A stretch of DNA of 64,000 nucleotides from Cladorrhinum sp. PSN259 (taxonomy: Eukaryota; Ascomycota; Sordariomycetes; Sordariales; Podosporaceae), in assembly GCA_033725935.1 (NCBI GenBank), contig MU867087.1, positions 403,258 to 467,257 of the forward strand. The letters run 5' to 3'. Position numbers and translations under genes: made by a program. Positions 8,640 through 19,534 of this stretch are shown in pieces. The notes beneath the pieces are model-generated. The model was not told the DNA's origin. It saw only the letters and a list, made by a program, of their open reading frames with translations, and did not search any database. Every line of letters starts with the position of its first letter. The first letter of the stretch is position 1.

Positions 8640-11600
8640 GTCGGTAAAATTACTAGAGCTTCTCCGAGCAGTCTAAAAGATCGATAAGTTCCTATAAGTT
8701 AGATTCTAATCCGTAATCAAGCTATTTAATAAGATATTAAAGTTCGTTATTGCTAATTCGGGAATCTAAGATATCTTCGACGTCAAACTCTTCTTCGTCG
8801 TCTACTACCTCGAGCTACGTCTCGAGTCTGGCTCTTCTTAATACGGATTTAAGTAAGGAAATATAGAATACTTTAATTCGTACTCTTATAGAATCGGGTA
8901 GGATAAGTTTATAGTTTAATATCGAAACTTTCCTTTTAATTTTAAACGGTCTGATTTTCTTAAAATCGAGTTTCCTACTTAATCGTTTCGTATAGAGGTT
9001 ATATATAAGAAGAAACACTTTATCTCCCTCCTTAAGGGGAGGTCCCTCGACCCTATATTTATCATAGTAGATGCGCATTCGTTCCCGGACGAATTCGAGT
9101 ATTTCCTTCAGCATATCGTGCATTTCCTCTAACCGTCCTGCACGTACCGCTGCTCTAGGTATATCAGCTGCTGGTCCCTGACGTAGCTCTGGCTGGTACC
9201 CGTAATTAGCGAAGAATAGTAATATATTCGTTGACTCTATATTGCTAGAGTTATATGCCAATTATGCTATTGGTAATAGGTTAACCCAGTTATCCTGCTT
9301 AAAGTTAATATAGCACCGAAGGTATTGTTTAATAACCTGGTTAAGTCGTTCGGTCTATCTATCAGTCTGGGGGTAGAACGCGGTCGAGAGCTTAGATTTA
9401 ACGTCCAGTCGTTTTATTAAGGCTTACCAAAACTTAGATATGAATAACTTATCTCTATCCGAAATAATGTCATCTGGCAACCCGTATTAGCTCACGATAT
9501 TCCGTTTAAAGTAGTAGGCTAGTTATTCTGCCGTAATGGTTTCTCTAAAAGGTATAAAATAAGCCCACTTAATGAGTCTATCGACCACTACCTAGATAAA
9601 GTCATATTTAATATCTATTCCATCTAGTACCGTTAAGTCGGGGAGTTTGGTAATAAAGTCCATCGATATGGATCCCCATGCTCGTTCTGCGGTAGGGAGA
9701 GGTTCGAATAGTCTATACGGCTTGTGCCTTACCGCCTTACTTTTGATACATATCTCGTATTCTCTAACTATCTCTTTTATTACTTTCTTTATCCTTAAGA
9801 ACGCGTAGTATTATTATACGCGTTCGAGCGTCTTCTTAATACCCGGGTATCCTCTAAGTTTGTCTTTATATAGCTTAATAATATACGCTCGTCTCTTATC
9901 CATTAGTACGTATGCTTTATTAAGGTACTATACTAGGTCGTTATCCTCGGGTCCTACCTATAACTCCAGTTCTTCCATTTCATCCTCGTCGACGTCTCGT
10001 CATTTAGCCTAAAATTCGTAATCTTCCCACTCTATATAGTAGGTTCTGGCGCAGTCCTTTTAGATCTAAATCGTATATTCTAAGGTTCCGTCCTTTTCCT
10101 TAAAAAGTGGTACTACGTCGTACTTCTTATTGCCCTTATGGTCGGGTCTTCTGCTAAGCGCATCTGCTCTAGCATTTTCCTTTCCCTTAACGTAGTGGAT
10201 ACGGAAATTAAAGGGGGCTAGGAATTCTGCCTATTATATTTATTTAGGACTTAGTTCCTTAATGACGAAGTACTTTAAGTTCCGGTAGTCTATAAAAACA
10301 TCTACTGGTTCCTTAGTCTTACTAAGATAAGGTCTCTATTTATCGAATGCCTCGATAACGGCTATAAGCTCCTTATTATAAATCGGATAATTAAATACTG
10401 GTCTAGAGATCTTCTTCGAAATGAATCCTATAAGGTATCGCCCGTCGTCGAAGTATTAGTAAAGCTCTGCTCCTATAGCAAAGTCTGATACATCCGTCTC
10501 GACTTGAAAAGGTCTGCTAAAATCTGGCATCCGTAGCATTAGCTCGCTACTAATAGCTTTTCTAAGCTGGTCGAAGGCGTCTTGTTATTTTTATTTCCAC
10601 TTAAATAGATATCCTTTGCCAGTGAGCTTATATAAGGGTTTAGTAATCTTACCGAATCCTTTAATAAAGGATCTATAGAAGTTAATGAATCCAATAAACA
10701 TCCTGACTTCTTTCTGGTTTATTAGTGCCGGCCAGTCCTTAACTGCCGTAATTTTGGCTGGTTCCATTCGGATTTCTCCCGGAGAGATCTCGAATTTAAG
10801 AAAAATTATTTTCTATACGTGGAATTCGCTCTTACGTAGATTTACTGATAATCCCGCGTCTTATAACGTCTATAAAATCTATCGCACGTATTCCTAATGC
10901 TCCTCAAGCGTCTTAGAATAAATTAAGATATCGTCTAAGTATATAAAGGCAAATCGATCCAGATAGGGGCGTAGGGTGTGGTCGATCATACTTTAGAATA
11001 TCGCCGGGGCGTTAGTAAGTCCAAAAGGCATAACCTGGTACTTAAAGTGCCCGTAGCGAGTCCTAAAAGCTATTTTCCACTCGTCCCTTTCCTTAATCCG
11101 GATATAGCTAAAGGCTATCGGAAGATCAAGACGACTAAACTATTGGGCGCCAGCTAGTCTGTCCTTTATCTCTCTAATAAGCGGCAGCGGATACCTATTC
11201 TTAATTATTTCCTCGTTCAGTTATCGATAATTAACCATAAGCCTTAAGTTTATTATCCCTTTCTTAGGTATAAATAAAATAGGATAAGCCGCCTCGCTTT
11301 GCGACTCCCGAATAAACCCTTTTAGTAAATTCTCCTTAATATATTCTTATAAGGCCTAGTCCTGTCGTGGTCTTAGGTAGTATGCTTTATAGTATCGTAA
11401 TTTAGCTCCTTCCTTTAGTCGAATTTCGTGGTCGAAAGAGGTTCTCGCGGGAAGCTCGTTCTTTATCTTATATCTAAAGACGGTAAAACTATAGTATTCC
11501 TTTAGAATATTGTTAAAGTCTTCCTTTTCCTTAGGAAATTCGTGCCCCAAATCGTTACTCGGGTTATTCTCTAGCTTCTCTAGTCTAATATATATTACCT

Positions 11601-12180
11601 ATTATTCTGGTTCTTTAAGGTACGAGGGTTCCTTCTTAAGTCTTCCTCTATTAGTTAATATTAGCTCGTCGTAACTTATATGTCTTATTTGCTCGCAGGG
11701 GATCTTTTGTCCCTCTAAGTACCTGGGAGCTCTATCCAGTTCTGCTCTATTTACCCGTTTGGTATTAAGCTTAGAATTAAGATAGCTATTCTCTTAGTCG
11801 ATATCCGGGTTATATTTTTTTAACTACGGATATCCCAAAATCATATCGCACTTAGGACCTATAAGTAAGATATTAAAATTCACTTCCTGCGGGTCATTAT
11901 CTACTGTGATTAAGAGTGTTATTTCCCGTGAACTGATTCTACCATTATAACTGGCCGTTTACCCTTCGTAAGTCTTTATTCGGTAAGGTTATTTCTTCTT
12001 AACCCACGGCATCCTTATTTTGTTTATAAACGAAGGATTAATAATATTAATCGTGCTCCCTGAGTCGATTACTGCAATAGCTCGGTACTCCTTTCCTTTA
12101 AAGTCCTTTTATCGAACTTCTATAGTTAAGGCGTTCTCGTTACCTAGTACTGTAGCTTTAGCGACTATTTCGTAATATGC
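8640..12180 (-). pseudogene. pol relic: protease, RT, RNase H, integrase, chromodomain
   Basis: Read on the minus strand, ignoring stops. Protease has AVIDSGSTINII (near 12,080). Reverse transcriptase runs at about 11,420-10,640 with YLDD in the FIYLDDILIYS box (near 10,935). RNase H is at about 10,560-9,990. Integrase is at about 9,860-8,850 with SMDFITKLPD and the FFANYGY region, and its C-terminal half is still open at 8815-9261. A chromodomain follows (VEDILDSRI...YLIK.LDYG, about 8,815-8,640), placing the element among the chromoviruses, which target heterochromatin through that domain. Dozens of TAA/TAG stops make it non-functional. Confidence 0.88.
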
Positions 12181-12989
12181 CGTAGAGGTCTTTTTATTGG
12201 ATCCGGCTCGCGGCCTCCTGATGCGAGTTGTGATCCGTCGGTATGGAATTAGTCTGATCCACTTAGGCCTAGGGAGGCCCGTTGGCCGTTTCCCGATCGT
12301 AGCGCTATAATGAGGTTAGAGTTTTATCGTATTCTCCGTCTATGCTATTCTCTGGCTTTTTCTCTCTTGTGCCTGACGCATTATACGTATGGGCAATCCT
12401 TATAGTCAGGTTTATCCTTATCCTAATATTCTATAGGTACCTGGCTTTTTATATGGAGGATATTAGCGCGTTTTATTAATGTCTTAAAATTCCATTCGTT
12501 ATCTAATCCTGCTTTGTGGACCTTGAGAATGGGTTCGTTATTTAGGCGTGCGGGAAAGAATTCGTAAAAAACCTTATATCTGTAGTGATAAATGTAATTA
12601 TCGTAGATATAATTAAACTAGGCGACGCGTAAGTGTAGGATATAAGTAGGTAAGGCGAGGGGTATATTATCGGGTCGTCCTCCCTCTTCTCGGATGACCA
12701 TTATCTTTCGGATATCCTCTACGACTCTTCCGGTTACCGTAAAGCTTTCTACTATATCTTCTAAGGTAACCTACTAGCTTATGTCTCTGCTTATATCTAA
12801 TTCTGAGGGGTAGTCGATCGTTCCCTCGGGTTCCGAATTTTCGCTGTCGTTAGGTAGAGGTAATACGTATTATTCTAATTCGCTGGTATATTCTTCCTCG
12901 TTAAAGCCGTCGTAGGTAAGTACGAGGGTATCGTCGTCGCTATCCTACTAAGCTATCCTAACGGTGCGATCGTTCTCGGCAAATTGTAC

Positions 12990-14060
12990 CTGCCTCTATT
13001 CAGGCACTGGTTTAAACTTTCTAAGGGCACGGCAGTCTCGTATATAGTAACCCATCTTATTATAGTTAAAGTACTTAACCTTAGATTTGTCCTTAGGCTT
13101 ATCGCTATACTTACGCTAATTATTATATTATACTGTGCTAATATTTATAGGTCCTGGGTATATTCTAGTCGAAGTACTCTTATGCTGGTACTTCTTAGGG
13201 GTATTAGCCTTAAGGAAGCGGGGGTCCCTATAAACGCCCTTATCCTCCATTATTCTTTTAAAGATACGATTATCGATAATAATGGCCTTATTAATATAAT
13301 CGTTAAGTAATAAGGCGTATCGGTCTTCTTTAATAAGTTTATCTTTAACCTTAGGTTTCAGTCCCTTATAGAACCTATTCTTTAAGGCTACTTCTGCCTA
13401 GTTTACTCTGAAAGCGTCGCGACGGAATAATATTGCGTACGTTATAGCTAATGCTATCTGTACTAATCGCTCTAAGCGATCTTCGGCGGCCTTTTCCTCG
13501 TCGGACTTACTATATATTTTCTTAATTTCCTCCTTAAACTTGCTTAATCTTTCCTTAAAGATCTGTTGGGTAAGGGTCTCTCTTTTATCTTCGGCGTAAT
13601 CGAAGTAGTTCCTAAGGATCCCGTCGAACTATTGCTTAGGGTCTCCTCCGAGGTAATTAGTAGCGTAAAGGAGTTAAGACTCAGGGTCCTTAATATTATG
13701 GAGTCGGAGGTTAATTCTAACGTACGAGATCTAAGATAGGAGTTCTTATTTATTGCCGCTGAAAATAAGAGGTTTGCCGACCTTAGCTGCAATCTTAGGA
13801 ATATTATCGGTCTTGCTAACATACTTATTCGCGATAGCGGTTTAAAGACGCATAATTTCCTCCTTAAATTCCTTAAATTCGTCTTTCGCCATCAGGGTTT
13901 CTTCCATTCCGAGGAGTTTCCGTCCAATGGTATTAATCTTCTCCTTAAGGTTCAGTTTCGGAACCTTTTCTTCATCGGACTCGTCATCGCTGGGGGGAGT
14001 GACATCCGGAAGTTGGACTTCTCCCTCGTCGACGTTCGGGTTGGCGGTAGAGGGATTGGC
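12990..14060 (-). pseudogene. gag relic with zinc knuckle
   Basis: The minus-strand frame gives GKPLIFSGNK, YATNYLGGDPKQ.FDGILR and VALKNRFYKGLKPKVKDKLI, the order of a fungal Ty3/gypsy capsid protein. Near 13,075-13,030 it shows the CX2CX4HX4C zinc knuckle with Cys and His turned to Tyr (YFNYNKMGYYIRDC), as C-to-T/G-to-A mutation would do. An upstream acidic region (DDESDEEKVPKLNLKEKI) lies near 13,980. Confidence 0.8.
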
Positions 14061-14134
14061 GGAAGTAGAAGCTATATTAAGGGTTATCCGTAGTATCTAA
14101 GCATAACGTTCGATCTTAAATAACGTAAGCAACG

Positions 14135-14620
14135 TATTATAACCTGCACCGGGTAGGGTTCAGACTATAAGGCAGTACGCCTGGGGTAATATGACAGGGG
14201 AATCGAAGGTTACGGGACGCTCTCAGACGGGGTCAATCACTATTAACTAACAGGTAACTCTATAAAGTATCGCTTTAAATATTGTAGACAATAAACGATT
14301 AAATTACTTGCGTGAAGAACCAAGTCTTTACGATAAGAAGTGCCCAGCACTCCTCCTACTTATAATGAGGCTATCTACATATATTTCCTTGGTATATTAT
14401 ACCTCGCTCGCTCTGCTCGCTCTGTAGATCCGCGATCACAGCGAGCAAGCTTCTTACTCGCCGTGCTCGCTATGCTTAGCAGCGATCAGAGCAGGCATAT
14501 CTTGATTGGTTGCATCGGGACTTCGTGGGTCTTCACATCTCTGGCCCAACGATTGGTCATGGTCCCACAATGCCCTGCATAATGGTCCGTATGCGGGGGA
14601 TTTACGCGCGAGGCGTAACA
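14135..14620 (-). repeat. 5' LTR of the chromovirus
   Basis: Same length as the left LTR and collinear with it. It has its own RIP-type changes at the start (TATTAT for TGTTAC), while the part near 14,500-14,600 is less mutated than the left copy (TTGATTGGTTGCATC against TTAATTAGTTACATC). The two copies were therefore mutated independently. Confidence 0.93.
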
Positions 14621-14625
14621 CGAAC

Positions 14626-15834
14626 GCCTAAAATTGGTTTTCCATTTTTAAGAGTGCTGATTTTAAAAATAGTTAGGCGCTTAGGACCTTGTCAGAAAAT
14701 AGGGGTCCAGAAATAGAGGAACCGTCGGAGGTTCTGTCCGTGGGTTAGGGTCTATAGGACCACGAGTCTTACGACATACTGATATAATCTATCCTTAGCT
14801 TTTACAGGGTCTGAGATCTTCCCTGATATCAAGGGAGGTCAAGCCAGACCACTCTTCTAGTCAGAAGGAGATCCGGTCAATCAAGCAACCATCTAAACCA
14901 TCAATTACTATTCCAAGTACACATTTCCCAAGGCGCTGTTATCTGATATAGCTTGCTTACTTTCTTGGACGAATCATCTCACAATACCAAGATACCAATA
15001 GTAATATAGCAAAAATACGCGCGGAAGTGTGAACACCTACCACCAAAATGATACTAAAGTATCATCCCTATTTCCGGCTCTAAAAAACGAAGTGGCTTAA
15101 TATAGCCAATTATATCTTTAAGTGCTTACTAAGGCAGCTTTTAAAATGGCAGCTTCCTCTCCTAGGCCGCCAGTGCTCTTTCTAATTAAATTCTATTTTC
15201 AGTTAGCGCTTAAATGCCTGTGCTACCGTTAAAAGACCCAGGGGGGTGAGCGTAGAGTATGACGGGGAAAAATTCCTCAGAATTCGGCAGGATGTCTTCC
15301 AAAATCGGAATCGAATTTCCCTGGAACTGACACTCTGGATGTAAGGAGGAGAACCCGCCAATCGGTGTCCGAGCAGTCGGTATTACCTTTGGGCTAGATT
15401 GTTTTTGTGGTTACTAAGCTGCGCGTAATCAATGACCGAGCAAAAAGTAATCTCATGTCCTTCCATTGAGCCAAACAAGAGAGTTGTAGGCATATATGAG
15501 TGCCCGGACAAACGACCCCGCTGTTCCCAAAACAGCCATCAGATTGACGACAATACTATCTCAGTGTTGATAGAAAGGGGCTAAAGGGCCCTTTTGTACA
15601 TTCGCTTAGAGGCCGGAGTACTACGTTTAGATCCCAAAGGATTTTGGTTTTTGGTAGAATGCCACCTTCCAAGCAGAGTGAATCCTCGCGCCATAAGAAG
15701 AGAGGGCAACAGAATCAAATAAATAGCCCCTTCTATATCTTCCTGAAATGACCAGAAACTTGGAAACTTGTCGGCTTGGTCTCAAGTCATCCTCTTGAAC
15801 TCCAAAAAAATAACCATCAAAATCACCCATCACC
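14626..15834. other. Intergenic region right of the retrotransposon
   Basis: Starts with the other half of the interrupted foldback (inner ATTTTTAA/TTTAAAAAT arms and the outer TTAGGCGCTTA arm to about 14,675), then non-coding DNA leading into the promoter of the gene at 15,835. No gene is supportable. Confidence 0.5.
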
Positions 15835-16500
15835 ATGAAGCTTCAAATCCCCTTTCTCCTCGCCCTGGCCGGAACCACTACCGCCGCACCTGCTCCGGCC
15901 GAACTGGTGCCTCGGGTAGTAGACTCCTGCCCAACAACATCCGTCCAAGAAAGATTAATCTGGACCACATCCTACTCCACAACACTCATCGCAACAGTCT
16001 ACGTCTCCTCCCTCGGCTCTGTAACATCCACCAAGACAGAACCAGCAGAAACCCGCAGAATCGTCCGCGTCTCAACCGTCACCTTCCCACCGACAACAAC
16101 CATCCCTGCAACCACGACAACCACAACCGTCGCCTACTCCACAATGACCCAGGCATGGTTCACAGACACCCTGACCGTCCGGATACCCGACTACTCCCCC
16201 GCCTCATTCTGTCAAATCACAACCAGCACATACACAATACCTGGAAGTTCAACCTACGTTTACTGGATAGACACGACATACCTCCAGTCATGGGAGTCAA
16301 TAACGGGCCACGTCAAGACCGTGACGGCTCAGCCGCCCCAAACTACTACATCCACGCGCACGACTACCGTGCCGGGCACAACGACTTACCTCAGTACCGT
16401 GACGACACCGATTACGAATGTGCAGGTGGCGGTTATTACCACGACCATCACTTCGACTCTGTACGAGAAGGGTTGCAAGACTTATGCTTGTCAGGGGTAG
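15835..16500 (+). CDS. Secreted Thr/Ser-rich protein
   Basis: Single-exon protein of 221 aa. The ATG at 15835 is preceded by CATCACC and opens a clear signal peptide (MKLQIPFLLALAGTTTAAP). Threonine runs dominate residues 35-205 (TTTIPATTTTTTVAYST, TTTSTRTTTVPGTTTYLST), typical of heavily O-mannosylated fungal wall or extracellular proteins. There are few cysteines: one after the signal (DSCPTT), one mid-protein (SFCQIT) and two at the very end (GCKTYACQG). There is no C-terminal hydrophobic GPI signal. Another frame over the same DNA is also open, but it is His/Arg/Asn-rich and has no signal peptide, so I prefer this one. A degenerate copy of its last codons and 3' flank lies at 24,718-24,955. 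Confidence 0.75.
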   Translation: MKLQIPFLLALAGTTTAAPAPAELVPRVVDSCPTTSVQERLIWTTSYSTTLIATVYVSSLGSVTSTKTEPAETRRIVRVSTVTFPPTTTIPATTTTTTVAYSTMTQAWFTDTLTVRIPDYSPASFCQITTSTYTIPGSSTYVYWIDTTYLQSWESITGHVKTVTAQPPQTTTSTRTTTVPGTTTYLSTVTTPITNVQVAVITTTITSTLYEKGCKTYACQG

Positions 16501-18015
16501 AAAATCTGCTAGATGTGCAGTTTACCGGTATTAGTGGACTTCATCGTGGGCTATGTTTGGGTGGGGGACTGGATGGAAAGGCGTTCTGAGTTCCCCGAGG
16601 AGCTGCATTTCTCGCTCTGTGAAATTTGCGTTGACAGACTGGGGGGTGAATATCAAAGTAATTTATTCTTCCAAGTCCCATCCCTGCAGTCAAATGACAG
16701 TAGGAATAGCCCTCTTGAAGGGAGCTTTTCAATTATACACACACTATTAAAACAAGGATCAAAGTAATTTATTCTTCTAAATCCCATCCCTGTAGTTAAA
16801 TGATAGTAGTAAGAATAGACCTCTTTAAGGGAGCTTTTCGATTATACACACACTCTTAAAACAAGGATCGATTAACTAGTCTAACTTTCTACCCTCCTTA
16901 AACTACCTTTTGAATTAACGACTTCAGACTTAGGTCTTTTATCGTCCATCTTTTTAATAATAAAGAATTGACATTTATTTATTATTGAAAATTAATTTTA
17001 TTAATCTTTTACCCGTTTTCCGAAAGCCGTTTATTAAACTTGATATTTTTCTCTACTCTTTAAGCGATCTAGGCGAATATTTAAAATATACTTTAAAAAT
17101 GAATATTACTTGAATTATCTTTGCTTTAATTAATATTTAAAATATATCAACTAAATATTTAGATTTTTCAAAGACTACCTCCCCCTTCCATCTAATATAT
17201 TAAACGGAATTTCGGAGCCTTTAAGTAGCATTTGCTATAATAGCTACCATTATACTGCTTCCGAAATATCTCATAATAATAGGATCCCGTCACGGTTGCA
17301 GGGCCCTCAAAGCCAGGCGTCGGCACTGGTGTGGGAAAAGTCCTCTATTATAAGAATAGTAAGTTGACGAAGAAAGAAAGGAAAGGTTTGTAGATTTTAG
17401 CTGCAGCTCAAAAACTTAGATCTTTTTTTTTTTTTCGAGATCTTAAAAGGCTTTGATAATTGCTCTTTTGACAGTGAGGTTATGTTGTGTTGTTGAAAAA
17501 AAGTTGTGTTGAAGGTAGGAGTGCTCGATTGTTGGGGGAGTGTGTCACTCGATTGTCTGTGTCGCTCGGCTTATCACGCACGTTAGCTACAATACACATT
17601 TGCTGGGTGAGTGGATTTGGTGTTCAATGTTTGTTGTATTCCCTCACCCAGGAGGAGATTTTTGCCACCAGAGTTGAGACTCGCAAGGCGTAGTCAGGTG
17701 CTTTGATCTTAGGTATGTAGCTTTTACAAAGAGTTCATGCAATGCAGGTCATTGTCACTGAGATGAGGCAAAGGTTAGAGTTTTGAAAATTGGTTAAAAA
17801 AAGACATTAGATTTATTTCCTTTTGGCTTGACAGTTAATTCTTGTTTTCCACTGCGAACCAGTCACATTGAGAAGCAAAGACCTTCTCTACCCACTCACA
17901 GCTTGCAACCTCCCCTTCCCCCGCACCCGTCCATTGAGATGTTAGATTCCTCATATGCCCACTCGCTGCTGGCTTTTGTTGTAGTTGTTGTCGGTTGCTG
18001 CACCTGATGAGTCAT
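16501..18015. other. Intergenic, AT-rich in the middle
   Basis: Contains the tandem duplication at 16,652-16,868 and an AT-rich block at about 16,880-17,280 with TA-rich, RIP-like composition. The rest is unremarkable 3' flank of the minus-strand gene at 18,016. I see no gene. Confidence 0.5.
16652..16868. repeat. Tandem duplication of about 106-111 bp, two copies
   Basis: Copy 1 (16652-16757) and copy 2 (16758-16868) both start ATCAAAGTAATTTATTCTTC and both end in ACACACTNTTAAAACAAGG. Copy 2 shows C-to-T changes (CCAAGTCCC to CTAAATCCC, CTGCAGTC to CTGTAGTT) plus a small GTA insertion. Confidence 0.85.
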
Positions 18016-19534
18016 TTAGAGGATGCTGAACTTCTCACCAACAACACCGACAACGGTAGCGTAGCCGGCGTCCTGGGCAGGGACGACCTTGAAGGTGGCA
18101 GAGGCCTTGTCCCAGGTGGCCTTGTGGCTGTTGACCTCCTTGGTCGAGGTTCCGCTGCCGCCGACGTGGATGGGGATGCCGAAGATCGTGATGCGACCGC
18201 CGGCCTTGGTGGTCTTCTTGTAGTTGGTGTCGATCTGGCTGGCGGTCTGGGCGCCGACGGTGATCTCGTAGCCGAGGCCGGAGACGACGATGAGGGCGTG
18301 GACGCGGGCCAGGGTCTTCATGGCCTTGGGGGCGTCGGAGCGGAGCTTGTACTTTGAGATGTCGACGTTCCAGTCTCCGAGGGTGATGGGAACGATGCGC
18401 ATCTCGTCGTAGGTCATCTTGACCTTGACGCTCTGGCTCTCGCTGCCAGTGTTGATGTTGGTGTTGGTGGTGGAGCTGGAGGCGCCCGAGCTGAAGAAGA
18501 ACCAGGGGGCCCAGCCGGCAGTGACACCGGCGCTGCCGCTGGTGTGGCCAAAGTCGTAGTCGGAGGTGTTCTTGCTAGTGTCGATGCTGAACTCGATGGA
18601 GTTGGCGGGCTCGTAGGTGCTGCCCGTTTTGCGTTCGGCGGCCTCGACGAAGTCCTTGTAGCCGGGGGCCTGGTACAGGGGGAGGCGCTGGATGGTGGGC
18701 TTGGGGATCTCCTCGTTGTTGTTGAGTCTGCGGATGAGCTCCTGGGGGCTGAGGACGTTACCAATGGCGCATTGCATGTTGAATCTGTCAAGTTTGAGAA
18801 TTGTTAGTAAATCCATGAGGTTAGGTAGGAAGACTGAGATGTTTAAGTTGCGTACCCGTCAAGATCCTGGTCCTTGTTCAAGCCCTGTTCGACCTTGGTC
18901 CTGTCGCCCTGAAGCTGAGCAGCCATGGGGCCGGCCATCTGGCTCTGGATGCCGATGGTAGTGGTGGCAGCGGCCTTGCGGGCCTTGTCGGCGGTCTGCA
19001 GTTGGGGGAAGTTACCAGCTGCGACCCACTTGGGGAACGACTGGCCCTCAGGGACCATGCCCATGTCGGAAGACTTCTGGTACCTCTCTTGAGCCTTGTC
19101 GAGCTGGGTCCAGTATGCGTTGTCGGCAGCGGCTTGGTCCTTAAGAGCGTTCAAGTAGGCAGTGTCCAGGGCCTTGCTGGGCTTGGCTCCGGTATCAACC
19201 CAGTTGAGGAAGCTGTGATTTGTTAACACGACCCGTCAAGGCTTTCTGGGATTTACAGGTCAACAGCTTACGTGGTAAGGGACTCGGCATATCCATGAAG
19301 GGCAGAAGTGCTGTAGAACAGGTTGTCGGTTGCGAGAAGGTTGTTGGCAATGTCGTACAAGCCAGTGTTGGTGTACTCATCGGGGACGGCGCTGCCACCG
19401 AGAGGACCCTTCTGGGCCTCGGAGGCGAGGAAGAAGGCGGTGCTTGCGCTGACGTTGGCTCCGGCCTTGTTCTTGATGGCATCGCCATACTTGAGCTAGA
19501 AGAGTTGGTTGACCTTGTCGCTGGAGGCGGACAT
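18016..19534 (-). pseudogene. Conserved fungal protein gene with an early in-frame TAG
   Basis: Three exons, 19272..19534, 18856..19212 and 18016..18784, join in phase over introns 19213..19271 and 18785..18855 (GTAAGC/CAG and GTACGC/CAG, the second with an ACTAAC branch). The product would be 462 aa. Codon 13 is TAG (19496-19498): MSASSDKVNQLF, stop, LKYGDAIKNKAG. Everything after it is open, with coding-type codons and both introns intact. There is no in-frame ATG soon after the stop and no plausible alternative first exon, since the upstream DNA is a normal 5' leader. The C-terminal domain (SVKVKMTYDEMRIVPITLGD, ALIVVSGLGYEITVGAQTA, ATVVGVVGEKFSIL) is of a type I recall as conserved but unnamed in fungi. 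Either this is a very young pseudogene (one CAG-to-TAG change) or TAG-CTC is read through. Confidence 0.75.

Larger units (their letters stand above)
7454..14620 (-). mobile_element. Full-length Ty3/gypsy chromovirus-type LTR retrotransposon, RIP-inactivated
   Basis: A 7,167-bp element bounded by 486-bp LTRs (7454-7939 and 14135-14620) and a perfect 5-bp target duplication CGAAC (7449-7453 and 14621-14625). The element reads on the minus strand: a polypurine tract abuts the left LTR, and gag, protease, RT, RNase H, integrase and chromodomain signatures follow in Ty3/gypsy order from right to left. All frames carry many TAA/TAG stops, and the two LTRs differ almost only by C-T/G-A transitions in both directions, the signature of RIP. 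It cannot make protein. It inserted into a small foldback sequence. Confidence 0.95.

Noticed and set aside
8815..9261. Stand-alone gene of 148 aa
   Set aside because: It is the stop-free remainder of the integrase C-terminal domain of the retrotransposon.
15768..16589. 273-aa ORF overlapping the Thr-rich gene
   Set aside because: It lacks an ATG context and signal peptide and is His/Asn/Arg-rich, as expected from a shifted reading of Thr codons.
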